From Polynucleobacter aenigmaticus (GTDB taxonomy: Bacteria > Pseudomonadota > Gammaproteobacteria > Burkholderiales > Burkholderiaceae), in contig NZ_NGUO01000009.1 of the NCBI RefSeq assembly GCF_002206635.1, forward strand, positions 124,001 through 188,000: a DNA stretch of 64,000 bases, given 5' to 3'. The position numbers were made by a program, and so were the translations under genes. Of this stretch, positions 18,503 to 26,742 are shown in pieces. How positions within the stretch are numbered: position 1 is the stretch's first letter; each line of letters opens with the position of its first letter. The notes beneath the pieces were generated by a model that saw nothing but the letters and a program-made list of their open reading frames with translations, searched no databases and was not told the DNA's origin.

Positions 18503-18557
18503 AAAGACTTCTTCATTTGGGTTGGGGGCTAAGTTTCTCAGTTACTGGGTTGCTAAA

Positions 18558-19412
18558 TTATTGATCATAGGTGTAGACGCCGCGACCAGTCTTACGTCCG
18601 AGATAGCCAGCAGCAACCATTTCGCGTAGGAGTGGGCAAGGGCGGTATTTAGAGTCGCTGAAGTTCTCAAAATATACTTCCATAACAGCTAAGCAAGTAT
18701 CTAGACCAATTAAGTCGGCTAAGGCAAGTGGGCCAATAGGTTGGTTGCAGCCTAATTTCATGCCAGCATCAATATCTTCTGGGCTAGCGAGCCCTTCATA
18801 GAGAACAAAGAAGGCTTCATTAATCATTGGCAACAAGATGCGGTTCACAACAAAGCCAGGAGAGTTCTTAACGGTGATTGGCTCCTTGCCAATGCGTTTA
18901 GCCATTTCAATAATGGCAGCATGAGTGGCATCTGAAGTTTGTAATCCGCGTATGACTTCAACCAGCGCCATCATGGGAGGTGGGTTAAAGAAGTGCATGC
19001 CAATAAAACGACTTGGATTGGAATCGAGGGCGGCAAGTTTCGTGATCGATAGCGAAGAAGTATTGGTTGCGATGATGACTTCTTTGCCAACAATCTCGTC
19101 GACTTGATGCAAAATCTTTTCTTTAATTAATTGATTCTCGGTGGCAGCTTCAATCACCAATTGCAAGCCCTTGAAGTCAGCATACGATGTGCTGCCCTTG
19201 ATGCGCTTGAGTGCAGCATCTTTGCCTTCGGCCGTGAGAGTTTCTTTCTTTACTAGGCGATCTAAGCTTTTGCTAATTTGACTTAAACCACGCTGAACAG
19301 CAGCATCACTAATATCAACCATCACCACGTCTAGACCGGCAACTGCGCATACTTGCGCAATACCATTGCCCATCGTACCCGCACCGATTACTCCGACCGA
19401 TTGAATCTTCAT
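18558..19412 (-). CDS. hbdA: 3-hydroxybutyryl-CoA dehydrogenase
   Basis: This NAD(P)-dependent enzyme interconverts 3-hydroxybutyryl-CoA and acetoacetyl-CoA. GAGTMGNGIAQVCA (nucleotide binding) is at residues about 9-22. FIGMHFFNPPPMMALVEV with the catalytic His lies near 138, and NSPGFVVNRILLPMINEA follows. I chose the start at 19412 (MKIQSVGVIGAG, 284 residues), which has AAGGAAA upstream; a start at 19472 would overlap the GST gene. It is separated from that gene by one base, so they are coupled. Together with the phasin gene it suggests butyrate/PHB metabolism. Confidence 0.93.
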   Translation of the reverse strand: MKIQSVGVIGAGTMGNGIAQVCAVAGLDVVMVDISDAAVQRGLSQISKSLDRLVKKETLTAEGKDAALKRIKGSTSYADFKGLQLVIEAATENQLIKEKILHQVDEIVGKEVIIATNTSSLSITKLAALDSNPSRFIGMHFFNPPPMMALVEVIRGLQTSDATHAAIIEMAKRIGKEPITVKNSPGFVVNRILLPMINEAFFVLYEGLASPEDIDAGMKLGCNQPIGPLALADLIGLDTCLAVMEVYFENFSDSKYRPCPLLREMVAAGYLGRKTGRGVYTYDQ

Positions 19413-19413
19413 G

Positions 19414-20148
19414 CTATTTCCTTTTTTGATACTGTGATGAACCAAATAACTGTTCCCTTGCCTTGTCATCATGCAAAGGCTTGCGTAATGCTGTTAATAC
19501 TTCAACGCCACGCTTTACAGCAGGGCGCTCACTAACCATTTCAAACCAGCGCTTGAAATTAGGATACTCATTAATATCGATTCCCTGATTCTTCCAATTG
19601 CGTGTCCAAGGAAAAATGGCGATATCTGCAATAGAGTAACTTTTTCCTGCGATATAGGGATTATCTTTCAGTTGATGATCAATTACTCCATAAAGGCGCT
19701 TGGCTTCATTAGTGTAGCGAGTAATCGCATAATCAATTTTCTCTGGTGCATAGATCCTAAAGTGGTGGTTTTGCCCTAAAAGAGGGCCTAATCCACCCAT
19801 CTGAAACATCAGCCATTGCAGTACCTCATATTTGCCGCGGGTAGATTTAGGTAAAAACTTCCCTGTTTTGGCGGCAAGGTAGAGCAGGATTGCGCCAGAT
19901 TCAAAGAGGTGGATGGGTTTGCCATCTGGCCCTTGAGGATCTTGAATAGCCGGGATTTTATTATTTGGGCTAATAGCCAAGAAGTCTGGTTTGAACTGAT
20001 CGCCTGCACCAATATCAACCGGATGAGCTATCCAATCTTTACCGAGCTTATAGCCGCACTCCTCAAGCATGATGTGTACCTTATGCCCATTCGGAGTTGG
20101 CCAGCTATAGACATCAATAATGTCTTGTTTGGATTTGCTTTTCGCCAC
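19414..20148 (-). CDS. Glutathione S-transferase, YfcG/Nu-like
   Basis: The 244-residue protein has a thioredoxin-fold N-terminal domain beginning DVYSWPTPNGHKVHIMLEE. The SPNNKIPAIQDPQ segment and ESGAILLYLAAKTGKFLP follow, then an all-helical C-terminal domain (YSIADIAIFPW). The TPNGHK motif matches the YfcG/YghU (Nu) class, which has glutathione-disulphide reductase activity. It is 18 bp downstream of the aminotransferase and one base before the hydroxybutyryl-CoA dehydrogenase. Confidence 0.9.
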   Translation of the reverse strand: MAKSKSKQDIIDVYSWPTPNGHKVHIMLEECGYKLGKDWIAHPVDIGAGDQFKPDFLAISPNNKIPAIQDPQGPDGKPIHLFESGAILLYLAAKTGKFLPKSTRGKYEVLQWLMFQMGGLGPLLGQNHHFRIYAPEKIDYAITRYTNEAKRLYGVIDHQLKDNPYIAGKSYSIADIAIFPWTRNWKNQGIDINEYPNFKRWFEMVSERPAVKRGVEVLTALRKPLHDDKAREQLFGSSQYQKRK

Positions 20149-20166
20149 TTTAGATTCCTTTAATTT

Positions 20167-21369
20167 TTACAGGGATTGCAAACGCGTTAATGCATTGGAA
20201 AGTGTTTGTTCTTTTTTAGCAAAACAAAAACGAATCACGCCAGACTCAACTGGGGCTGCATAAAAAGCAGAGACCGGAATAGCTGCTACACCAATCTCCG
20301 AGGTGAGCCAAGTGCAAAATTCTGCTTCACTCAACTTCGATTGCGGGATATCTAGATCCGTGTAGTTAACGCACTGAAAATACGTTGCTGGCGCAGGCAG
20401 TAGTTTGAAGCCAGTTGCTCGCAAACCAGTTTGGAAGTAATCCCGCTTAGATTGATAAAAAGAGGGTAGGCTTAAATAATGATTTTCATTCTTCAAGTAT
20501 TTCGCTAAGCCATATTGCATGGGGGTATTGACCGTAAATACATTGAACTGATGTACTTTGCGGAACTCCCTCATCATCGCCGCAGGTGCTGCCACGTAAC
20601 CGACTTTCCAGCCAGTAACGTGATACGTTTTACCAAAGCTGGAAATTAAAAAACTTCTCGCAGCTAGTGCAGGGTGGCTAGCAATACTTTGATGTACATG
20701 CCCGTCATAGACCATATGTTCATAAACCTCATCACTCAGGATGAGCGTGTTGGTGTTCTTTACCAATTGGGCCAACCGAAGAAGATCAGATGCTTGCCAC
20801 ACTATTCCGGTTGGATTGTGTGGCGTGTTAATAATGAGTAGTCTCGTTTTTGGGCCAATTGCATTGGCAAGATCTTCCCAAGGGATTGCATAAGAATAGA
20901 CCCTAGATTGATCATCGCGTTTTGCAAGTAAAGATACTGCGATGGTTTTCCCGCCAGCTAAATCAATCGATGGGCGATAACTATCGTAAGCGGGTTCAAT
21001 AATGACAACCTCATCACCTGGGCTCACGCATGACAAGATTGCAGTCATGATTCCTTGAGTGCCACCTGCGGTGATGGTAATTTCTGTTTCTGGATCGTAG
21101 TCATGACCGTAAAGGGCGGAAATTTTCTGGGCTACGCTATGCCGTAACTCTGCAACCCCTGCCATCGGTGGATATTGGTTGTGATCAGCTAGCATTGCTG
21201 CATTGACCTCGGCTATTAACTCTCTATCGCAAGGGAAGTCTGGAAAACCTTGACCTAAGTTAATGGCTTGGTGCTTTGCTGCTAGGGCTGACATGACCGT
21301 AAATACCGTTGTTCCCACCTCAGGTAGGCGACTCGGAAATGCTGGTGTCAGATGGGAGTTTTGGTCCAT
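20167..21369 (-). CDS. PLP-dependent aminotransferase class I/II (YbdL-like, methionine aminotransferase)
   Basis: The 400-residue fold-type I aminotransferase shows INLGQGFPDFPCDRELIAEV near 37-56, TAGGTQGIMTAILS near 102, NTPHNPTGIVW near 180 and the PLP lysine in SSFGKTYHVTGWKVGY near 246. The QGFPDF motif and overall pattern match YbdL-type methionine aminotransferases or kynurenine aminotransferase relatives. The physiological amino acid is not certain. It heads the long minus-strand block and is divergent from yaaA (68-bp gap). Confidence 0.88.
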   Translation of the reverse strand: MDQNSHLTPAFPSRLPEVGTTVFTVMSALAAKHQAINLGQGFPDFPCDRELIAEVNAAMLADHNQYPPMAGVAELRHSVAQKISALYGHDYDPETEITITAGGTQGIMTAILSCVSPGDEVVIIEPAYDSYRPSIDLAGGKTIAVSLLAKRDDQSRVYSYAIPWEDLANAIGPKTRLLIINTPHNPTGIVWQASDLLRLAQLVKNTNTLILSDEVYEHMVYDGHVHQSIASHPALAARSFLISSFGKTYHVTGWKVGYVAAPAAMMREFRKVHQFNVFTVNTPMQYGLAKYLKNENHYLSLPSFYQSKRDYFQTGLRATGFKLLPAPATYFQCVNYTDLDIPQSKLSEAEFCTWLTSEIGVAAIPVSAFYAAPVESGVIRFCFAKKEQTLSNALTRLQSL

Positions 21370-21437
21370 GCGGGCGGTTTAAGGCAAATAAAGTAGGTAG
21401 TCGCTAGAATGGAAGAAATTCATATTCAAATTGTGCC

Positions 21438-22214
21438 ATGCTGATTGTTCTTTCACCCGCTAAATCCCTAGATTACAAAACCCCGGCCAAGGTCAAGGCG
21501 CCCACCTTGCCTGAGTTTGTCTCGGAATCGGCAAAGCTCATTGCCGATCTCAAGAAACTCTCACCTCAGGAAGTTGCCAATTTGATGGGTTTATCCGACC
21601 AGTTGGCCGCGCTCAACGTTGGCCGCTATCGAGATTGGTCTAAGAAATTTACCGAAGAAAACAGCAAGCCAGCCATTTATGCCTTTGATGGTGATGTCTA
21701 TGACGGGTTTGACGTTAAGACGCTCAATACCAAGGCAGTGGATTTCGCTCAGGACCATATTCGAATTCTTTCTGGTTTATATGGCGCTCTGAGGCCTCTC
21801 GATTTAATGCAGCCTTATCGCCTAGAGATGGGCACTTCTTTTAAGAATGCTCGAGGCAAAGACTTGTATGCATTTTGGGGTGAGCGGGTCACGGACTCTC
21901 TTAAGAAGGTTTTGGAGAAGCAAAAGAAGCCCATACTGCTTAATCTGGCATCTGAAGAATATTTCAAAGTACTGCAGGCAAAAAATTTGGACTGCCCAGT
22001 GATTTCTCCGGTATTTCAGGATGCCAAGGATGGAAAGTACAAAATTATTTCCTTTTATGCTAAACGCGCTAGAGGATTAATGGCGCGCCACGTTGTTGAA
22101 AATCAGATTACCGATCCCGCAGATTTGAAGGGCTTTAATTTGGATGGCTACAAATATATTGCCTCTGAATCTAAGCCTGAAAAACCGCTATTTAGACGTC
22201 CAGAAAGAAAGTAG
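21438..22214 (+). CDS. yaaA: Peroxide stress protein YaaA
   Basis: The 258-residue protein opens with [16 protein letters not shown], the hallmark of YaaA/DUF328. [10 protein letters not shown] is near 84-93 and RIGLYG-like [14 protein letters not shown] near 112. In E. coli YaaA limits free iron and oxidative damage during peroxide stress and binds DNA. Length is normal. It is followed 11 bp later by the DUF2863 gene, probably co-transcribed. Confidence 0.95.
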   Translation: MLIVLSPAKSLDYKTPAKVKAPTLPEFVSESAKLIADLKKLSPQEVANLMGLSDQLAALNVGRYRDWSKKFTEENSKPAIYAFDGDVYDGFDVKTLNTKAVDFAQDHIRILSGLYGALRPLDLMQPYRLEMGTSFKNARGKDLYAFWGERVTDSLKKVLEKQKKPILLNLASEEYFKVLQAKNLDCPVISPVFQDAKDGKYKIISFYAKRARGLMARHVVENQITDPADLKGFNLDGYKYIASESKPEKPLFRRPERK

Positions 22215-22225
22215 GAGGGTGCATC

Positions 22226-23437
22226 ATGGCTGTACATCGCACTAAATCCTCGCAACGCTCTTCGCCAGATGTAGAGCGCTTGGTTGCAGATGCTATTTCT
22301 TTGGCAGCCTCAGGCAGTCATATTGAAGATCAGTTCTGGGAGGAGCGCTTAAATATTCGTTTAATGCGCTTACTCAAGAGTCAAAATCAAAATGTAATTG
22401 ATGCGGCTTTGGATCAAACCTTCAGAATTAATACGGTGGCCTTTGAAGTGCTTGCTGATTGCGCTGAGACTCTGGCAGAGTCTTTGGTGATGGAGCATGA
22501 AGGGCGGAATTGGGATGTGCTGTTGCTGGCCATGCCTATTGTTGCCCATACCCGCTATCAAATTCCATCCGGCCCGCTATCCGTCAGCGCCATTGAAGCG
22601 ACTGCTGCTGCGCTGCACAGCTCAATCGCATCCACAGAGACGCGCTTAGCAATCATTCCTTGGCTATACAGCATCGATCAAATGCCACACTCCCATTGCC
22701 AAACTCGATTGCTTACTGAAGCTCTAGCAACAGCGGCCATTACTGGAAGTGAGATCAAAATAGAGTTGCGCGAGATGTCTGAGACGATTGCGGTATTGGC
22801 TGATCCACGTTTTATTATTGCGGCTATTTCTGCCCCATCTGGTTCGCCACTATTTCGTTGGCAAGCTGAACCCCCAACTCGACAAGAGCGTGGCGTGAGC
22901 ATCATCGGATGGCAAAACACCATGCAAGAGCCGATTGCCTCACTCTTGCCTGGTTGCGAATTTGAGCTCTTATTGCCAGAGGCTTATTTTACTAACTGCC
23001 GTTTAGCAGATAAACATGTTCGTCCATTAAGCATTAGGGCTGCCGTGAATTTCTTGGAAAGCACCCTTGGAATCTTGCCCGCTGGAATTTCATGCGTCGT
23101 TGGCGCCTTTGGCGAAGATCAGGCTGATGAATATCGCATTTCATTTAGCGTGAAGGGATCCTCAGAGGTTGTCTATGGTGTGATTTGGCCCCTGTACGAT
23201 CGTGAGAGCGTTGCCAATGATGCGCTCAATGATTTATCGGATGACGATAGTCCGATGAAGAGAATTGCAGATGCACTGCGTGATGCTGGTGTCGATGACG
23301 TCTTCCGCCATGCGATGCTTTTTGACCCTGAGCTTTGTGATGATTGTGGTGCGCCCTTATTCCCAGATCGATCAGGCGATGCCGTGCATGCAGAGTTGCC
23401 CGATGATGCCCCAACACAGCAGCCTTTGTTTCATTAG
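22226..23437 (+). CDS. DUF2863 family protein
   Basis: The 403-residue soluble protein begins MAVHRTKSSQRSSPDVERLV. It has no signal peptide or membrane segment. A C-terminal CxxC (DPELCDDCGAPLFPDRSG, near 377-394) may bind metal. It resembles the DUF2863 proteins found almost only in Betaproteobacteria, of unknown function. TAGGAGGG precedes the start. The preceding yaaA gene and the terminator at 23467 define a two-gene unit. Confidence 0.85.
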   Translation: MAVHRTKSSQRSSPDVERLVADAISLAASGSHIEDQFWEERLNIRLMRLLKSQNQNVIDAALDQTFRINTVAFEVLADCAETLAESLVMEHEGRNWDVLLLAMPIVAHTRYQIPSGPLSVSAIEATAAALHSSIASTETRLAIIPWLYSIDQMPHSHCQTRLLTEALATAAITGSEIKIELREMSETIAVLADPRFIIAAISAPSGSPLFRWQAEPPTRQERGVSIIGWQNTMQEPIASLLPGCEFELLLPEAYFTNCRLADKHVRPLSIRAAVNFLESTLGILPAGISCVVGAFGEDQADEYRISFSVKGSSEVVYGVIWPLYDRESVANDALNDLSDDDSPMKRIADALRDAGVDDVFRHAMLFDPELCDDCGAPLFPDRSGDAVHAELPDDAPTQQPLFH

Positions 23438-23466
23438 GCGAACTCCAGACTTCTCAGTAGAAATAA

Positions 23467-23496
23467 TAAAAAGCCGAGAAATTCTCGGCTTTTTAT
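23467..23496. terminator. Bidirectional intrinsic terminator
   Basis: AAAGCCGAGAA pairs with TTCTCGGCTTT in a tight hairpin flanked by an A-run and T-run. It ends the yaaA-DUF2863 unit on plus and the small secreted-protein gene on minus. Confidence 0.9.
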
Positions 23497-23523
23497 ATTG
23501 AAGCTAAAACAGGAATACCGCTA

Positions 23524-23898
23524 TTAGTTCTGTGTAAAAGGCTCTGCACCAGCAAATAAATGTGGAAGTTTGCCGGTCTTCATTTCTGCGGTTTGACAGA
23601 AATCAGCCAGACGAGTTCCAGACTTAATATTGAAAAGCATCGCTTTATTACCCAGCACCACAAGATCATGGCCAGTAGTGGTGTTCTTGTAACGCAAACT
23701 ACCCGGTAAAGAATTCTCACGACTGAGGTCAAAGGTTTTAGATTCCCAAGTAAGGCGAACCTTTTCCGTTGTTCCCGTAGTTTTGAATTGCTTACTTTCA
23801 CTACAAGTCCAAGTAGATACTTCTTCGCTAGCAAAGGCCGGCGCTGAACCCAAAAGTCCTGCTACAGCCAAGCCAACGATAAGAAGAGTTTTTTTCAT
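23524..23898 (-). CDS. Small secreted protein, possibly MliC-like lysozyme inhibitor
   Basis: The 124-residue product has a clear signal peptide (MKKTLLIVGLAVAGLLGSAP, cleavage after AFA near 23). The mature part of about 100 residues has two cysteines (one near 32, one near 100). The pattern resembles the MliC/PliC beta-barrel: a WTC start, alternating beta-strand pattern, GSLRYKNTTTGHDLVVLGNK in place of the SGARY...W..KG motif, and a late Cys. That would place it in the periplasm or envelope as a c-type lysozyme inhibitor. The similarity is remote and seen only by eye, so the safe name is hypothetical secreted protein. It lies 12 bp after mdh on the same strand. Confidence 0.75.
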   Translation of the reverse strand: MKKTLLIVGLAVAGLLGSAPAFASEEVSTWTCSESKQFKTTGTTEKVRLTWESKTFDLSRENSLPGSLRYKNTTTGHDLVVLGNKAMLFNIKSGTRLADFCQTAEMKTGKLPHLFAGAEPFTQN

Positions 23899-23910
23899 GT
23901 GTATAAATCC

Positions 23911-24900
23911 TTATGAGAGGAGATGCTTAACACCAGCTTGTTCTTCAAGCAATTCATTCAGAGTGTGATTCATGCGCTCACGTGAAAACTCATCAATCTC
24001 CAAGCCTTCAATCATCTTGTATTCACCGTTTTCACAAACTACTGGATAGCCGTAGATCACTTCAGCAGGAATACCATATTCACCTTTAGATGGAATACCC
24101 ATAGTGACCCATTTGCCATTCGTACCGAGAACCCAATCACGGATGTGATCGATTGCTGCGTTAGCGGCAGAAGCTGCAGAAGATAAGCCGCGCGCTTCAA
24201 TAATCGCTGCGCCACGTTTTCCAACGGTAGGAATAAAAGTATCTTTGTTCCAGGCTGCATCGTTGATGCTGTCTTTTACAGACTGGCCATCAACGGTTGC
24301 GAAGCGATAGTCGGGGTACATCGTTGGGCTGTGGTTACCCCAAACAACCAATTTCTCGATATCGGCAACTGGCTTGTTCAACTTGTTTGCCAACTGTGAT
24401 AGTGCGCGGTTGTGATCAAGGCGCAACATTGCTGTGAAGTTTTTCGCAGGAATATCTGGAGCAGATTTCATGGCGATGTAAGCATTGGTATTTGCTGGGT
24501 TACCAACAACCAAGACTTTGACAGTTTTCTTAGCAACCGCATTAAGCGCTTTGCCTTGTGCAGTGAAAATTTGAGCATTTGCTGAGAGCAAATCTTTGCG
24601 TTCCATGCCTGGACCACGTGGACGTGCGCCAACTAATAATGCAACGTCAATATCTTTGAAAGCTGTCATTGGGTCAGAGTGGGCTGTCATGCCAGCAAGC
24701 AATGGGAATGCGCAATCTTCCAATTCCATCATCACGCCAGCCAACGCTTTTTGAGCTTTTTCGTCTGGAATTTCTAGTAACTGGAGGATTACTGGCTGGT
24801 CTTTGCCCAACAAGTCGCCATTGGCGATGCGAAAGAGAAGGGAATATCCGATTTGACCGGCTGCACCGGTGACTGCAACACGCATTGGGGCTTTTGCCAT
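23911..24900 (-). CDS. mdh: Malate dehydrogenase (NAD)
   Basis: This TCA-cycle enzyme oxidises malate to oxaloacetate. The 329-residue protein has [20 protein letters not shown] (NAD site, 10-29), [15 protein letters not shown] near 92 (substrate-binding arginines) and [13 protein letters not shown] near 184 with the catalytic His. Length and sequence type are of the betaproteobacterial/cytosolic class. The divergent neighbour is a GntR regulator that heads the sdh-gltA run. A palindrome next to the mdh -35 box suggests shared TCA control. Confidence 0.97.
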   Translation of the reverse strand: MAKAPMRVAVTGAAGQIGYSLLFRIANGDLLGKDQPVILQLLEIPDEKAQKALAGVMMELEDCAFPLLAGMTAHSDPMTAFKDIDVALLVGARPRGPGMERKDLLSANAQIFTAQGKALNAVAKKTVKVLVVGNPANTNAYIAMKSAPDIPAKNFTAMLRLDHNRALSQLANKLNKPVADIEKLVVWGNHSPTMYPDYRFATVDGQSVKDSINDAAWNKDTFIPTVGKRGAAIIEARGLSSAASAANAAIDHIRDWVLGTNGKWVTMGIPSKGEYGIPAEVIYGYPVVCENGEYKMIEGLEIDEFSRERMNHTLNELLEEQAGVKHLLS

Positions 24901-24954
24901 TACTAATAACTCCAGTTCAGGTTAATTAATGAAAACTCTTCCATTATCCATTCA

Positions 24955-24984
24955 AGTGTATGGACTTTCCAATTACACTGTCAA
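24955..24984 (-). promoter_or_regulatory. mdh: Candidate mdh promoter
   Basis: On the minus strand a perfect TTGACA (24984-24979) is followed after 18 bp by TACACT (24960-24955). The predicted transcript starts near 24948. The palindrome at 24987-24998 abuts the -35 box on its upstream side. Confidence 0.5.
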
Positions 24985-24986
24985 TG

Positions 24987-24998
24987 TCTTATATAAGA
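24987..24998. promoter_or_regulatory. Perfect 12-bp palindrome, candidate GntR operator
   Basis: TCTTATATAAGA is fully self-complementary. It is 50 bp upstream of the GntR gene start and 2 bp upstream of the mdh -35 box, in a 147-bp divergent region. GntR-family dimers bind such sites. I recall predictions of a GntR TCA regulator in Betaproteobacteria with a similar motif, but cannot confirm it here. I saw no second copy upstream of sdhC or gltA. Confidence 0.55.
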
Positions 24999-25047
24999 TA
25001 TGAGATAAACCTGGATTTTATCCAACTGAAGCTGTCCTGGAGTTAAT

Positions 25048-25785
25048 TTGTCACTTATATCCGAACCAATTGCCTCATTTAGCCCGCTTTATGAGCAAAT
25101 CAAAGCCATGATTCTGGCTAGCTTACAGGCATCCGAGTGGTTGCCTGGGGATGCCATTCCCAGTGAAATGGAGCTTGCAGCTCGTTATGCTGTCAGCCAG
25201 GGCACTGTGCGTAAGGCGATTGATGAGTTAGCCGCACAAAATTTATTGGTCAGACGTCAAGGGAAGGGCACTTTTGTTGCCACCCATCAAGAGGAGGGCT
25301 GGCAGTACCGCTTTTTACGTCTTGAGCCTGATTCCGGTGAAAAACTCCAACTCAAAAACCAGTTTTTAGCTTGTGAATACATCAAATCTGATGAATATAT
25401 CGCCCATTTGCTTAAATTAAAGGCAGGTGACCCGATTATTCGTATTGATCGAGTGCAAAGTTCCGCAGGTAGACCTATCGTGTTTGAAGAAATTTGGCTG
25501 CCAGAAGGCCGTTTTAAGGGGCTGACTTTAAATGCCTTGAATGCCTTGTCTGGCCCCATGTATGCGCTTTATGAGGGTGAATATGCAACTCATATGGTGC
25601 GTGCTGAGGAGAAAATTAAGGCTGTTCTTGCAAATGACGACCTTGCTCAATATTTACAAGTTCCGGTTGGCGCAGCTTTACTGTCGGTTGAAAGGGTGGC
25701 TTTCACCTACGGGAATAAACCAGTAGAAATTCGACACGCAAGATACGACACTGCTGATCAGCACTACGACAATAAATTGAACTAG
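25048..25785 (+). CDS. GntR-family (HutC/UTRA) transcriptional regulator
   Basis: The protein has an N-terminal GntR winged HTH at residues 10-78 (LPGDAIPSEMELAARYAVSQ, then GTVRKAIDEL and RRQGKGTFVA) and a UTRA ligand-binding domain at about 95-240. The length is 245 residues. Translation seems to start at TTG (25048): TGGAG ends five bases upstream and no in-frame ATG precedes the HTH. It lies between divergent mdh and co-directional sdhC and is the likely local regulator of TCA genes. The effector is unknown; UTRA domains usually bind small metabolites. Confidence 0.92.
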   Translation: MSLISEPIASFSPLYEQIKAMILASLQASEWLPGDAIPSEMELAARYAVSQGTVRKAIDELAAQNLLVRRQGKGTFVATHQEEGWQYRFLRLEPDSGEKLQLKNQFLACEYIKSDEYIAHLLKLKAGDPIIRIDRVQSSAGRPIVFEEIWLPEGRFKGLTLNALNALSGPMYALYEGEYATHMVRAEEKIKAVLANDDLAQYLQVPVGAALLSVERVAFTYGNKPVEIRHARYDTADQHYDNKLN

Positions 25786-25874
25786 GTAGTACACTGAAAA
25801 ATCAGTAAAAACCACTATTAAACCCCTTTAAACGCTAAAAAGTCCCCACCACCTCTAAGGTTTCCAATAGAATA

Positions 25875-25889
25875 TGTTGCGACACAACA
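25875..25889. promoter_or_regulatory. Inverted repeat upstream of sdhC
   Basis: TGTTG and CAACA flank five bases. A TAGAAT hexamer at 25868-25873 could be the -10 element of an sdhC promoter (no good -35 seen), so the repeat would cover the transcription start. Either an operator or a 5'-UTR hairpin is possible. Confidence 0.3.
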
Positions 25890-25928
25890 AAGCCACACTG
25901 AACCTCCACCGAAAGATTGAGATTGCCC

Positions 25929-26348
25929 ATGGTTGATGCACAGCAAAACGTAAAAAAAGATAGACCGGTTTATCGAAATATTGGTCTAGCCCAGTTGATT
26001 AAGTACCGCCTTCCTTGGGCTGGGAAAGTTTCTATTCTTCACCGCATTAGCGGGGCAGCATTATTTTTGATGTTGCCTTTCCTGTTGTACCTCCTAGATC
26101 AAAGCTTAGCTTCTGAGATGAGCTATCAAAAGTTTCAGGAAATTACAGGTCATGTGCTGGTCAAAATCATTCTTCTCGGTTTAATTTGGTCCTTCTTGCA
26201 CCATTTTTGCGCAGGCATACGTTATCTCTTGCTAGATTTAGAGATTGGCGTTGAAAAAGCCGAAGCAAATCGCTCAGCGATTTTTGTATTTCTCTTGGGT
26301 CTCGCTTTGACGGCGGTTGTTGGCCTCAAATTATTTGGCTTGTACTAA
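25929..26348 (+). CDS. sdhC: Succinate dehydrogenase cytochrome b556 subunit
   Basis: This membrane anchor of complex II carries haem b and the quinone site. RPVYRNIGLAQL at the N-terminus and KVSILHRISGAALFLMLPF (helix I with the conserved His/Arg-Ser) identify it; SFLHHFCAGIRYLLLDLEIG in helix II has the haem ligand His. Three membrane helices are visible. I use the ATG at 25929 (139 residues), since the TTG at 25917 adds only four residues. It starts the sdhCDAB-sdhE-gltA run. Confidence 0.92.
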   Translation: MVDAQQNVKKDRPVYRNIGLAQLIKYRLPWAGKVSILHRISGAALFLMLPFLLYLLDQSLASEMSYQKFQEITGHVLVKIILLGLIWSFLHHFCAGIRYLLLDLEIGVEKAEANRSAIFVFLLGLALTAVVGLKLFGLY

Positions 26349-26372
26349 GCGTTTGTTCATTAAGGAAATCTA

Positions 26373-26738
26373 ATGCCTATTTATCAAATTGGACCGAAGC
26401 GTTTAGTTGTTGGCGCTCACTACGGCCTTAAAGAGTGGATTATTCAGCGAGTAACTGCCATTGTTATGGTGGTTTTCACTATTGTTTTGCTAGCTGACTA
26501 TTGCATTACTGGTAGCGCTACTTATGAAGGCTGGGCTGCATTGTTTAGCAATCAGTTTATGAAGCTCTTGACCCTCTTGTTCTTCATCAGCCTGTTCTAT
26601 CACGCATGGATTGGTATCCGTGATATCTGGATGGATTACATCAAGCCCGTCAGCATTCGTTTAACACTTCAGGTGTTAACTGTTCTGTATCTCGTAGCCT
26701 GTGCGGCCTATGCCGTACAAATTTTGTGGAAAGTGTAA
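26373..26738 (+). CDS. sdhD: Succinate dehydrogenase membrane anchor subunit
   Basis: This is the second membrane anchor of complex II. The 121-residue protein has three hydrophobic helices. It shows AHYGLKEWIIQRVTAIVMVV near 12-31 and LLFFISLFYHAWIGIRDIWM near 67-86, the latter with the His that ligates haem and the DYIKP end. It is 24 bp after sdhC and 4 bp before sdhA. Confidence 0.93.
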   Translation: MPIYQIGPKRLVVGAHYGLKEWIIQRVTAIVMVVFTIVLLADYCITGSATYEGWAALFSNQFMKLLTLLFFISLFYHAWIGIRDIWMDYIKPVSIRLTLQVLTVLYLVACAAYAVQILWKV

Positions 26739-26742
26739 TTCA

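Noticed and set aside
25752..25763. Perfect 12-bp palindrome TGCTGATCAGCA near the 3' end of the GntR gene
   Set aside because: It is inside coding sequence, not near a promoter, and one such palindrome is likely by chance.
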